64,000 bases of DNA, taken from the NCBI GenBank assembly GCA_030562195.1, contig CM060199.1, forward strand, positions 15,582,338 through 15,646,337, given 5' to 3'. How positions within the stretch are numbered: position 1 is the first letter of the stretch; each line of letters begins with the position of its first letter. This DNA is from Nipponacmea schrenckii. Lineage: Eukaryota; Mollusca; Gastropoda; Lottiidae. This document shows positions 23,079-35,196 of this stretch, piece by piece. The position numbers and the translations under genes are program-made. The notes beneath the pieces were generated by a model. The model was not told the DNA's origin. It saw nothing but the letters and a program-made list of their open reading frames with translations, and made no database searches.

Positions 23079-24232
23079 AGGGGCGTAGCGTACGGGGGGG
23101 GGGGGGGTGTGGGAGGTGTCCCCCCACTTTTACTGAACTCGTCGGTAAAACGCGGAATCGTTCGGTAAAAGGGGGTCATGGATGGAACGGTCGGTAAAAC
23201 GCGGAATCGATCGATTAAACCGATTAATTAACCTAAAAAGTCAAAACCTTGTGTTGGTTATGATCGGTCAATAAAAGACGGCAAGGTGGGACCGTCGGTA
23301 AAACCTATTACCCTAAAAAGTAAAAACCTTGTGTTGGTTATGATGTTATCACTAAACTGAAACTACCGGATCTGGTCGGTATAAGTTGGTTATGACTGGA
23401 GTCTTCGGTAAAACCGATTGGCTAACCGATACCATTTTTATCGGTAAGCTGTATCCGTTATCGTTATTTGAATTTGTCGGTAAAACGCGGAATTGGCCGA
23501 TAGAAGGTCATAGATGGAGCCGTCGGTAAAACCGATTTGTTAACCGAAAGAATGAAAACCTTGTGTCTGTTAAGATGTTATCGGTAAACCGTTCGTCTAC
23601 ATAAAAATGATTTTACTAAACTTGTCGGTAAAACGCGGAATCGGTCGATAATAGATCGGTCATAGATGGAGCCGTCGGTAAAACTGATTGGCTGACCGAA
23701 AGAGTTGAAACCTTGTGTCAGTTATGATGTTATCGGAAAACTGTTCGTCTTCATAAAAAGTGATTTTTACTGAACTTGTCGGTAAAACGCAGAATAGGTC
23801 AAAAAAGGCTATATAAAACATATGGTTTTCCGATGAAAATTGATAATTTTTACCGGTGGAAACGAGTTCCAAAATCGCGTCGATGTATTCTCCGGGTTTC
23901 CTAGTTTGTAAAATTTTTCGGGGAAGGATCCCCGAACCCCCCGCAACTGCAAGGGCCAAATACGAAGGCCTTTGGCCTGCAGGACTTGCCTTTGAAAAAT
24001 CACCTTTCAGTCCCCCCTCTCAGGCATATTCTAGATACACCCCTAATAAAGGTTTAGGATTTGCTATAACGATGTATTTCGTTCGTGTATAATGTATATA
24101 CTTAATAGTGCGAGTAAGTTATTTTTACCCCTGGAAGAACACGTGTTCGTCGGTAAAACTTAGACGTTACACGTGTTCGTCGGTAAAACTTAGACGTTAC
24201 ACCCCCCAGTCAAAATGGTCACGCTACGCCCC
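23079..24232. mobile_element. Element with GGGGCGTAGCGT inverted ends and a tandem core
   Basis: A 12-bp terminal inverted repeat GGGGCGTAGCGT begins at 23080 and closes at 24232. The flanks ATGTTTTGAAGGC (23066-23078) and ATGTTTGAAGGA (24233-24244) are near-identical, suggesting a long, slightly decayed target duplication. The interior has diverged units of about 110-180 bp built on GTCGGTAAAACGCGGAATCG, AACCTTGTGT and GATGTTATCGGTAAAC. Near the right end a 30-bp unit ending TCGGTAAAACTTAGACGTTA is duplicated head to tail (24150-24205). No transposase. Superfamily unknown. Confidence 0.7.
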
Positions 24233-24423
24233 ATGTTTGAAGGACATACACCTTTTTATTCGGACATACGATATTTTAGAAGAATATGGTTTAAACCAAT
24301 CAAATTCGGAAAAAATATGTACACCCTGTAAATCTAGCTTTTTGATTGGAGTACATCTACGAGGTTTTGTTAAAAGCTGCACATAGGCAACCCCCTTTGG
24401 AAAAACCAATAATATATTTTTGG

Positions 24424-24637
24424 CCAATTCCGAGGTTTTGATAGCGCAGCGACGATATGCAAATTCATGTTTTTTTTAATGTTTTGATTAAGTGCGAGAT
24501 GATTCATTGGCGGCGTGAGAGCGTGACATTTGTCAATAAAGCATGAGACTCACCCCAATGCGTGAGAGTTGACAGGTCTGCTTTTCTTGCATAATAATTG
24601 GTCTTCCATCTGATAAGAAAAGCTGTATTACTATTAG
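24424..24637 (+). promoter_or_regulatory. Candidate promoter and 5' untranslated exon of the BBOX1-like gene
   Basis: CCAAT (24424) and a POU octamer ATGCAAAT (24457-24464) precede a strong splice donor, ATTAG followed by GTAAGT, at 24637/24638. The next acceptor, TTTCAG at 24899-24904, opens the start-codon exon. The simplest reading is a 5' untranslated exon ending at 24637. Start site not defined. Confidence 0.4.
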
Positions 24638-24927
24638 GTAAGTGTATAAAAAAGCTTCTTCATCTCCTAAAACAGTTTGTGTGTGCACATGCGGACTGAG
24701 CTGATGTTTTTAAGTCGGTAAGAAAGTTCATTTTATAGAAACTGGGTCGGTGTGAACTTGGTTTTGTCTGATTTCAAAGAGTTGATGTTTTCAAACTGAG
24801 AGAGAATTCCATAAGTTGGTAGGCTAATTCTGAATGAAAAGAAGTGCCTTCTAATATCGAGTCTACAGCGTCTCTTATGCATGAATAATTTGATATTATT
24901 TCAGGATATTTGACAGCAATTGACAAA

Positions 24928-27900
24928 ATGGCCTGTACAATAATTAAAAATAACTGTAGAATACAGAAGAGTTTTCAGTTTAATAAGTTCTTCACAACAA
25001 CAGCTAAAAATCAGTGTTTGGTGACAAGTATCAAAATATATGAAAAGCTTTTAAGAAAAAGTACTAAGCCTGTCAAGGGTTTGAGGTCTCATCAAACCTT
25101 TTTGTACTCTCAGGTATGTTATTTATATTTCATGCATACAATTTTCAACATATCTCATTGGGATGCAGTGGTTTCCTCCCCTTTACAGTTCCACCCACAG
25201 TGGTTTCCCCCTTTTTCAAGTTCCACCCTAGTGAGTTCCACCCTAGTGATTTCCCCCCAGTGATTTCCTCCCTCATACATTAATTAACAAGGATAATTTG
25301 AATTAAAATCATATTTAATTTAGGCTACAACAAAGAGAAAATTTAGTGAAATTTCATCACAAAAATGGCCAAATCTGTTGATATCATTATAATATTTGAG
25401 TTTCAGCATAAAAGCCCAAGAAAGAATGCTGGTATTTCTGATAGTAAAATCAATAAAGATGGTAAAATGGTGGATATTTTGTGGAATGATGGAAAGATAT
25501 CTAAGTCAGTAGTTTTTATTTTAACTATTAAGATACCTATACAATTTATCACACCAAACTTCAGTTCTGGTTCATCAATTAAAAATATTTTGATTGTATT
25601 TGGTTTAAATTCTGGAGCAAAATGTTATAGTTGTAGGCTTCAAACTGATCTTGTCATTGACATTAGTTAAATGAAGATTATAGAATTTGCGATATTGGCT
25701 AAAAAGGCCATTTCTGGAAAAATATTTCAAGAAGAATTGTAAATTGATTTAAACTGAAGATCAGTGGAAATATGTGACCACAAAAATTGTTATTTTGTCT
25801 CCCAAATTGGGATACTACTAAGCTTGAAAACTATTATATTAAGGAATATATTTTTAAGATGAAATTGGGCTTTTTTTTTATCCAAAAGATATCTCCTGCT
25901 ACATGTGTTAATGTAAGAAACCCATTGGTGTGACAATGAAAAAGAAATTCTCCATTTATATTCGATGTGAATATTTTCTCTTATTTACATATAGGTCAAT
26001 TGAAACAATGAGAAAGGATATGAAAGAAAAAAAAAACAAGCAATAATTTACAAGGATAACAAAGTTATGTTTTCAAATAATTCTTTCAACAAGCTGATCA
26101 TTGGATGATTTAAGGTCACAAGATTTTCATTGTTCATTCAAAATTAGAACTCCAAGGTTCCAACATTTGTTCAACACGACTTTAAAGATTCGTATACTCT
26201 AACTGACTGTGCTACAACCAGGCCTTCTTTATCTCTTTCAGTTTCCATAGTATATGGTTGAGATACAATTGTGAATGTTCAAACTGCACTCAACCAGGAA
26301 CCGGGCAGAAAAAACTAGATAGTTCTCAGATAGCTCATGACATTCAATTAGAATCTGTTGACATTCAGGGTAATGATTATACTCAACCTATGATATTTTT
26401 GTGTCTTCGTTTCCTGTTCAAAATTTTATCTTTGGGTAGCATAAAAAAGAAATTGAAACCAAAGGCAGAATTTTTTCTATCCATTTCTACTAAAATTACT
26501 TAAAAACAAGTGGATTGCTTATGTTTTATGTTTTGAGCAGATACAAGGGAATTAAATATCTTTTCTATGGTTACTTCAGGAGATAAGATGTACTTAAAAT
26601 GGAAAGGTGAGATAAAGCACCAGGGACAAGTTAGGCTGGACTTCCTGTCTGAAAATAGTTATTCAAAATCAGATATCATCAGAAGACACTCTGCAGTCAG
26701 AATAACAAAATTAGCAAAGGTAAAGCATGAAAAGTTTTGAGACCATTTCTTAGAAACAAACCCCCCTCCCCCTTTGCCGAAGATGTGATGACCAATAAAT
26801 TGAAATCTACTGCATCCTGAAATTCTAGTTTTTGGGATCCAGAAAAATCACAATTTCAACATATAGGATATTCTAGGATGAATAACCCCCCCCCCCCCAA
26901 AAACATCAATATTATAAAAAAAAAGTTGCTCCTTAACTACATGTATGTGCTCTTTAACTGAACACCATATGTCATGGGATTCAGACAATATTATAAAAAG
27001 AACTGCCTTTTTCACAATTTTTGATGTTAGAAAGTTTTTTTGAAGGAAATTCCAGTGGTACACTATACTGATGTTATAAACAGTAAAGAAGCTCTGTATA
27101 ACTGGCTATATCAGATAAATGAATATGGTTTATGTTTAATGAAAGATGTACCAACCGAAGAAACAGTTTTCATATCTGTAAGTTATTGTAAAATAGTTTT
27201 GCACACACAAAAGATACAACTACTTTTTACATGGAAAACAAGGTAAGTTCAGAGAGATCCTTCTTCAATCTTCGCATTGATGACAAAAATTATTAAATTC
27301 GTCAAAGGATACAAACATCTAGAACTTTTAGAATGGAAATCAAAACCTTCCTTTTGGGCAAAATTTAATTTGTTGGTTGTTAGATATTCATTTTACCCAG
27401 TGATGAAGTTTATCTCCATTTTATGCTTTACATATACTTCCATATGAAAACTTATGTTAGGTTTGTCAAAATTATAAAAAGAAATGGAAGAAATGACAGC
27501 AGAATAGAAAATTGTTCACATTGTACTACATGTATATCATTCACCAATACTATTATGATATTGCTTGTAAATATAATTCACCATTTATTTTAGCTAGCCA
27601 ATAAAATTGGACCAATACAAGAAACCAACTATGGAAAGGTTAGTTATTTTCATACCAGTTTCAAGATGTTTGTGACCATAGACTCCTTTTTAATTGATGC
27701 CAAAAAAAGCACCTGTTAGCATCAGTACAGAGAAAATGTTTCGTGCCTATAATAATCTTTGAGATATTGAGGTTTTATTTTCTTCAGATATTTTCTGTCA
27801 AGTCAGATCCAAACCCAGTCAATATTGCTTATAGTACTGAAGAATTAACTCTTCATATGGATTTAGTTTATTTAGAATCACCACCGGGTTTACAATTGTT

Positions 27901-30158
27901 ACATTGTTTGAGGTAATTCTTGATTTTGTACTTCACAACTTTTTGGAAATTAACTCAACCAAGGCCTAGAGAGATTTTTTGTTGTCAGAATTGTATAATT
28001 ATTAGGAACAAATATACAGAAAACTAGATAAAACCTGGAGCCTGAATCAGCCCAATAATAGACTGAAATGACAATGTTGTGTCTATGTTTAATTTCACAA
28101 TTATTTGACATGCTTATCTAATAATATATTTGAGTAGTCTCCTTTTAATCTTCAGATTTGCTTCTTAATTTTTAAAGGTTTGATGATGAAGTTAAAGGTG
28201 GTCAGAGTACCTACTTAGATGTTTTCCATGTGGTTGAACAGTTTAGAGAATCACATCCAGAATCTTTCCAGATTTTAACACAGATTCCAGCCACATTTCA
28301 GAAGTGTCATTATGAGAGGTAAATGCAAAAAATAAGTGAGGCAATTAAGATGTTTTGCTGGAGAATACTGCCTGAAAATATGAGAGGTAAATGCAAAAAA
28401 TTAGTGAGGCAAATAAGATGTTTTGCTGGTGAATACTGCCTGAAACCTGTACAACATGACTTTAAAATTAAGGACAAGTTTAAAATCAAAGTTATTTGAA
28501 AGGTCTGCCAAAAGTGTAAATAGTGAATTAGAACCATATCTTTTGAGGCTTTGACTAGCAATTAGGTATCAAAATAGCTAGACTAATCTATTCTGACCCG
28601 TATTTCTTAGATACATATACTTCATTTCAGAGAAAATCCCTTTCATTTAGTATATCAGAAGCCACATATAACTCTTAATGATTATAAAGAGGTAATAAAA
28701 TATAATTGTGAACTAATTTGTTAAGCATGTACATGTTTGTCAGTCAATGCCATTCTACCATAGCATAGAAACACTGAATCCAGGAGTTGACCCTAAGTAC
28801 TGTTTACTTCAGATGTTGAGATGAGGCAAAGTGGAGGATCTGACATAGTAATATAAGGATTTAGAACAAATAATCTGGACATTTATTAGAAGGCTAGTTG
28901 GTGTCATTTCCATGTTAACCTTACCATTCACTTCTTAGTGAATGTCTTTTTTATTTCCTAAAAGAAAGAATCAAATTATCAGTATGCCTGACATCTAGAT
29001 CACATTACATATCAATACAAGTCTTATTCAAACTCCTTGATTACTATCTTTTATTTTAGTTAATTGGTGTTCATTGGGCTCCTCCATTTGAAGGTCCTTT
29101 ATTTGTGGAGGAGGTATGATCATATCTATTTTACTTAGTACACTATTAAATATAGGCCTTGTTTATTATCTGGATAGAGCTGGCCTTTTGAAGAGTTTTA
29201 ATCTCAATAGTATATATATGTAGGCCTATGTGGACAAGAATCAGCATACCTTGCCTCACTTAACACTTTCTAAGTAATTATTGTCATTTGCTCTCATTTA
29301 AACACCATAAGATACAAAGCAGTAACTATGTCAGCCTGTTTGAAATACTGCCTCCTTAAAGAGTTGCCTTTTCATAATCATTAATTTATTACAGAAAAAC
29401 GTGGAAAAATATTACAAAGCATATCAAGATTTGACTCAAGCCATACATAATTCTGATAATTTGGTAGGTCAGTTCTTCATTTCTAAAAAATCTAGATTAT
29501 TTAGCCAACTTGTTCCTTCTGGAATCAAATTCATCAATTTCACCTACTTTTAATGTTGCTCTTTTTCAAACAATAACAAAAAATAACTGAAAAAGGACCT
29601 TAATCTTCTAAGGTACATTTAAGGAGAGCCCTAAAGTTTAGGGCCTAAACTGTTCTCAAGTATTTTTAGGAGTTTTAGCTACCCTAAAATATTTCACCGA
29701 ATTAAAGTTAGATTCAATGTACAGCTATCTTGTTTATTTTCTTAGATAACATATTTGATGAAACCAGGTGATTTAGTGACATTTAATAATCATAGAATTT
29801 TACATGGTAGGAAGAAATTTCATTTAAATGGTGGAGTTCGACACTTACAGGTAATACTATTTATCATTGACATTTTATTGTTTATTGTCTCCCTTGAAAA
29901 ACTTCATATTAAATCATTATCATTTTTAGTTAGCTTAAACTTTTAACTTGCATAACTTAAACATCATGAATCCTAGAAGAAATGTGAAACTGTGATGCCC
30001 GTTTACATTCCAAATTTCAAAAATGGATTTAAAAATCTTTCTGATTTCAGGGTATTTATGTTTGTATTGATGACTTTAAATGTAAAGTGCAGGTTTTATC
30101 CAATCAAGTGGGCGATGGCAGACCACCAATACATGTTGGTAATCAGAGCTGGCTCTAA
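24928..30158 (+). CDS. BBOX1-like: Gamma-butyrobetaine dioxygenase-like 2-oxoglutarate/Fe(II) oxygenase
   Basis: The family hydroxylates gamma-butyrobetaine to L-carnitine (BBOX1) or trimethyllysine (TMLHE). Exons: 24928-25113, 25407-25504, 26242-26369, 26580-26719, 27046-27177, 27594-27638, 27788-27912, 28178-28318, 28631-28691, 29060-29113, 29395-29463, 29746-29850, 30051-30158; all phases fit, giving 463 aa. The basic, acid-poor N-terminus (MACTIIKNNCRIQKSFQFNK) suggests mitochondrial import. An N-terminal Zn/DUF971-type domain follows (ILWNDGKISNFHSIWLRYNC, CECSNC), then the oxygenase core with the iron HxD as HMD in LTLHMDLVYLESPPG and the distal His in FNNHRILHGR. The C-terminus RHLQGIYVCIDDF extends past vertebrate BBOX1. 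Substrate is not provable from sequence; BBOX1 fits better than TMLHE. Confidence 0.93.
25165..25275. repeat. Pyrimidine-rich minisatellite in intron 1
   Basis: Five or so copies of a roughly 20-26-bp unit of the type AGTGATTTCCCCCC or AGTTCCACCCTAGTG lie about 50 bp after the first coding exon of the BBOX1-like gene. Confidence 0.75.
28312..28447 (+). repeat. 68-bp tandem duplication carrying a splice donor
   Basis: Two copies of 68 bp start at 28312 and 28380. Each begins ATGAGAGGTAAATG, the donor of coding exon 8, and runs through AAGATGTTTTGCTGG and AATACTGCCTGAAA. The first donor keeps the reading frame; using the second would run into TAA at once. Confidence 0.9.
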
Positions 30159-30284
30159 AGATGGAAAAGATGGATTCTCCACATAAGAAATTTGTTTTCT
30201 ATTTTTATTGTGTTATACCACTGTACCTCCACTTAAGAATTGTTTTTACCTTTTTATTGTATTATACTCTCCACTGAACGCCAG

Positions 30285-31511
30285 ATCCAAAATGGCTAGA
30301 TTCTGAAATCCTCAAATTACTTGAAATTTGCCTAAAACGAAATGATTTTTCATTCAACAGTAAAATTTATCTTCAAACCTCTGGTACAGCAATAGGCAAG
30401 AGATTTGCACCCAGTTATGCCAATATATTCATGGCAGAGTGGGATCGTGAAATTGTTTTGATCTCTCCTTTTAAACCTTTATTTTAGGGACGATTTCTTG
30501 ATGACATTTATTTTAATTTGGCAATACACCATTCAGGAATTTGGGCAATATTTTGAAATTTCAAACAATCACCACCCATCAATAAAATTAACAGCAAATA
30601 TCAGTGAACAAAGTATGGACTTTCTCGACACAACAGTATTCAAAGGACCGGATTTCACTAAAACTAGGAAGGCTGATATTAAAGTATTTTTTAAACCTAC
30701 CGATACCCACCAACTTTATTGAAAAGCTCATTTCATCCTAAGCACACCTTTTCAGGCATAATAAAATCGCAAATTTTACGGTTTCGTAGAATTTGAACCC
30801 AGACCAAGGATTTTAATGATGCATGTCAGTTGGTTTTCAAGAAATTGTGAGAGCCGGGATATTCTAAACGATATCTCCTTAGCATTAAAAGCAAAACTTT
30901 CAGAAATTGAAGATCAGAACAGAATCTCTGTACCGGTCCTTAATAATCAACTATTTGGTTCCAGGCCGTGTGGATCTACAAGATGTAGAATCTGCGAGCA
31001 TATTTTGACTTCCAATTCCTTCTCATATAAGCATAGTGGTAAACAATTCGCAATCAATGACTTACTTTCTTGTACCACCACAAATATCATTTACCTAATT
31101 TCATGCGATAAATACGTAGGTGAAACAAAAAATTCTCTGAGGGAAAAAATAAATGGCCATCGTTTCGACATCTCCCACCATCTAGATAAACCAATTGGGA
31201 ACCACTTTAAGTCAAGCAACCATTCTCTGGCGGACATGAGGGTTACACCAATTGAAAAAGTGGTTAATGATGAAGACACTGATTCAAAAGCATCAAGACT
31301 ACACAGGGAGAGCTTTTGGATGAATCAACTCAGAACCATTACACCCTCTGGGCTCAATACACAGTTCGATTCACAAATTATATCATTTATAGCCCCTTTT
31401 AATAATGTATCTTGCCAAGCTTCCCGCATAATCAAACGATATTACCTAGAGTTACAGGAAAAGTTACCAACTGTCTTAACAAAAAATGGTCGTGGCCTAT
31501 TCCAGAAATAA
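30285..31511 (+). pseudogene. Penelope-like retroelement fragment (reverse transcriptase end and GIY-YIG)
   Basis: Reverse transcriptase motifs IYLQTSGTAIGKRFAPSYAN and FMAEW (30360-30440) are followed, after a stop and frameshift near 30485, by the catalytic FLDD at about 30494. SNNHHPSIKLTANISEQSMD and FLDTTVFKG follow in a third frame. The nuclease frame at 30816-31511 has PCGSTRCRICEHI, NIIYLISCDKYVGETKNSLR and LHRESFWMNQLRTITPSGLN. The Cys expected just before the YIG-like motif is lost through a short deletion. The copy is 5' truncated and dead. It starts about 130 bp after the BBOX1-like stop codon, on the same strand, so it may lie inside that gene's 3' untranslated region. Confidence 0.88.
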
Positions 31512-32433
31512 AAACTTGCAGGATATATTGCTCGGGGTAGATTAGACCCCTTTGATTTATGAAATATTTTCCAATTCTCTTCATTTCAGAATCACTAGAT
31601 ATTATTTTTCACTGAATATTTCGAAAATATTTTTAATTACCAGCATTATATTTTACAGTGAATGGTTTGAGAAGAACATACTTTAATCAAAATATTCAGA
31701 ATACTTTTCAAAATTATTTTTCAGATCTACTTTTCAAAATTACTTAGTATTTTTTAATAGTATTAACTCAATATTAACACCACTATACTTGTATCAAAAC
31801 TTTAGTAACTTGTTACTTTCAATCACCCTAATCTCCACTGTACCTTATCAAATACCTATGATCAAGCCAACTGATGGTCATTTTAAGGAATCTGAAAGGA
31901 CTATAATAACTGTTTAAATTTATTTTTGTTTATATATCTTGAAAATCATAACCAAAGATTACATAAAGTTACTAGTAAATACCCACCAAATTTCAGATGT
32001 TGAAAATTCATATCAGATTTTTTTCCTTCTGTTCTTGTTTTTCTTTAACTCTTGTTGTGTTTTTGGATATTATACCGGTATTGAATAAAAACTAATATTA
32101 ATATTCTATTAAATGACTGACTTTGATTGAATTTTAAGATTTAAATATTGTACCAATATTGTAAGCTGAACCACCCAATTGCACAGCCCCGTCATATGTG
32201 GGGATCCTTTGCATAATTTTCAGGCTTGCTGGAGGTACCCATTATAGACAGTGACAAAATATTTTGGAATACATACATGTATATTAAAAGTGAATGGTCA
32301 ATGTATATATATTCATCAGTAAACTTACCTGGTCGTAAAAACTAACAGAATCGCTATAAAATCTGGCAAACTCACAAAATTAAGTAATTATTGAAAAATG
32401 CTAAATCAATTTAATAAGCTAAGAGACAACAAT
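31512..32433. other. AT-rich spacer, nothing recognised
   Basis: No open frame above background, no tandem array and no inverted repeat noticed. Confidence 0.4.
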
Positions 32434-32580
32434 TATAATGGATATAGAATTCTATTTATTCTTTTAAACAATGTTTCATTTCACATACAGGTAACGTTTT
32501 CAAGTTCTTGTCACGTCACCTGTATGTGTAATGAAACGTAGTGTTTAAAAGAATAAATACAAGTCTTTATCCATAATAGA
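32434..32580. repeat. Imperfect hairpin of about 150 bp
   Basis: The core arms are 32453-32492 and 32518-32559 (TTCTTTTAAACA against TGTTTAAAAGAA; CACATACAGGT against ACCTGTATGTG). Weaker pairing (ATAATGGATA against TATCCATAAT) extends outward on both sides. The loop is 25 bp. It could be a miniature transposon or a structured RNA; no target duplication was found. Confidence 0.65.
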
Positions 32581-32653
32581 TATTATTGTTGTGATACTTA
32601 TAAAAGTCTTACAAGGATTAATTTATTTAGTGTTTTTCAATAATCAATTGCAT

Positions 32654-35196
32654 TTTTATACGCCCACATTATAATGTGGTCGTATATTGTCCTCACCCCT
32701 GTCTGTCCATCAGTCGGTCCGTCCACAATTGCTTGTGAACGCAATAGAGACTACAGTTTTGTCGGATTTGAATGAAACTTGCTGTGATCATTTATATTGA
32801 TGAGATCTCGGACAAGTTCGAAATTGGCAATTTTTCAATGAACGGTTTTTGAGTTATTGCACTTGACTAAGTAAAAATGCGTCAAAATTGGCTTGTGAAC
32901 GCGATAGAGACTACAGTTTTCATCGGATTGGAATGAAATTTCTGTGATCATTAATTGATATCATCTTGGACAAGTTCGAAATTGGCGATTTTTCGATGAA
33001 CGGTTTTTGAGTAATGGCACTTGATTTAGCCAAAACGCGTCAAAATTGGCTTGTGAACGCGATAGAGACTACAGTTTTCATCAGATTTGAATGAATTTGC
33101 TGTGAAATTTATATTGATAAGATCTTGGACAAGTTCGAAATTAATTTTTCGATGAATGGGTTTTTGAGTTATCCTTGTTAGAAAACGCGAAAATTACTTT
33201 GAAAGTGGACTAGTTTTCATCAGAGAATAAACTTGCTGGATTTTATATTGTAGATTTTGACAAGTTAAAATTGGCGATTTTTCGATGAATGGTTTTTGGG
33301 TTATTGCTTGACTTAGCCAAAACGGTCAAAATTACTTGTGAACGCGATAAGACTACAGTTTTCATCAATTAAGAATGAAACTTCTGTGATCATTTTATAT
33401 TGATGAGATCTTGGACAAGTTAGATGTAGATTTTTTGGTGAAGTTTTATTGAGTTATTGGTAATAACAAATGCTCAAATAGACTTGTGAACACGATAGAG
33501 AAAAAGTTCCCTCTGATTAAGAAAGGTGTAAAAGTTGATGCATCTTTCAATACCTAAAATAGACATTTCGATATACTGTTTTTGAGTTATACGCACTTCA
33601 CCTTGTCAAAACGCGGCTTGTGATTGGGGATAGACAATACAGTTTTCACCGATTTTAATGAAATTTGTGTGAAACATTTATATTGACAAGAACTTGGATT
33701 AACCTAATAATCTTAGAGTTTTTCTTTGTTAAACAAAAATAATATTTTAAAGGGGAACTAGGCAAACTTGTTAAGATTTATTGTAACAATTTTTTTGGAT
33801 TTCAATAAAGGGTTACATTTAGGGAGGTTACATGATAATATAAGCTTTATTCCCAAAACACATTAAAATTCTATGTCATTTCTATGTGCCTCTGACATAG
33901 ATGTAAATATCTTATATATAAGTATATAAGTAGAAAAAAATCAACTTGTATTGTGTCAAAGGAAGCCTTTAACAAGCAGTAAAAGTTACAATTTCAATAA
34001 CCGTAAAAAACAAAATAGCGATGGCCCATCGTAATACGCCCACCATTGGCAGCTTTAGTTATACAGGCGGTGGACATGAGGTATCAGTGAATGCAATATT
34101 TTAAACATCAAATTTCATGAAGAAACCAGCCCTCTCTGTCTTGTAAACAATAAATTTAACACGTTTTAAAGAACAATAACTCTATTAGATATGTTCGATT
34201 TGCCTGGCTTTCAATAGGGTACATCCTTAGGATGTTACAAATACACCAACTTTCATCAAAACACATCAAGAACTTCCTATCATATTCACAAGAAATTTCT
34301 GGACAAAGTCAATAACTCAAAGTAAATATTCTCGGTAAGCTAAATTTGCAATCGGTTTCTTCTTTGGGTAATTCAAAAGGCTCAAATCAGGCTTTGTCAA
34401 AATCTATCAAGAAACCAGATCTCTATCAAGTCTACAAAGAATCAGAGGCTGATAAAGTGAACACGTTTTAAAGAACAAGGGCACTAACTCAATAAATATT
34501 TTTTGATTACTCTGATTTTCAATGGGGTCTATCTTTTAGGACAAGGGCAATAACTCATAGTAAATATTTTTCGGTTGGTTTCATTTTCGATAGGCTTCAT
34601 CCTTGGGTCATTACAAAGACTCATTTCAAGTTTCATTAAAATCCATCAAGAAATGTGGTCTCTATCGTGTTCACAACAACTGTGGACAGGCAGACAGACA
34701 GACAGGCGGGCAGAAGGCTTCATCCTTGGATGATTACAAACACACACACCGAAATTGGTCAAAATCCATCCAGAAACCATCTCTCTATCATGTCCACAAC
34801 ACATTTTTGAACGCAAAATGGACGTGTTTTCAAGAACAAGGGCAATAACTCATCAATTTATTTTTCGATTTGTCTGTTTTTCAATAGGGGTTCATCCTTA
34901 AGTAATAACAAGCAATCACACCAAATTTCATCAAAATCCATCAAGAAACACACTTTTAATCGTGTTCACAACCAATTTTCAAAAACAAGGGCAATTACTC
35001 ATTGAATATTTTTCGATTGGTCTGATTTTCAATAGGCTTCTTCCTTGGGTTATAACAAACACACTCACCAAATTTGGTCAAAATCCATCAAGAAATGTGG
35101 TCTCTATCGTGTTCACAACAATTGTGGACAGACAGACATACAGACAGACAGGGGCGACTACAATATATGCCCACATTTATGTGTGGGCGTATAAAA
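32654..35196. mobile_element. 2.5-kb element with inverted hairpin ends and two tandem arrays
   Basis: The left end (ATTTTTATACGCCCAC, then GTCTGTCCATCAGTCGGTCC) is the inverted counterpart of the right end (GGACAGACAGACATACAGAC, then GTGGGCGTATAAAAAT). Each end contains its own small hairpin (CCACATTATAATGTGG on the left). Inside are two different arrays. At 32731-33700 about seven units of about 160 bp carry TTGTGAACGCGATAGAGACT and GACAAGTTCGAAATTGGC. At 34090-35150 units of about 150 bp carry GGGCAATAACTCA and CATCAAGAAATGTGGTCTC. They are joined by a 380-bp non-repeated spacer. A related copy is at 11559-13330. No protein is encoded. The plan recalls the bivalve 'pearl' elements, from memory only. 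Confidence 0.7.

Noticed and set aside
26881..26905. C-run near 26886 as a G-quadruplex signal
   Set aside because: A simple mononucleotide run in an intron; no repeated G-tract spacing.
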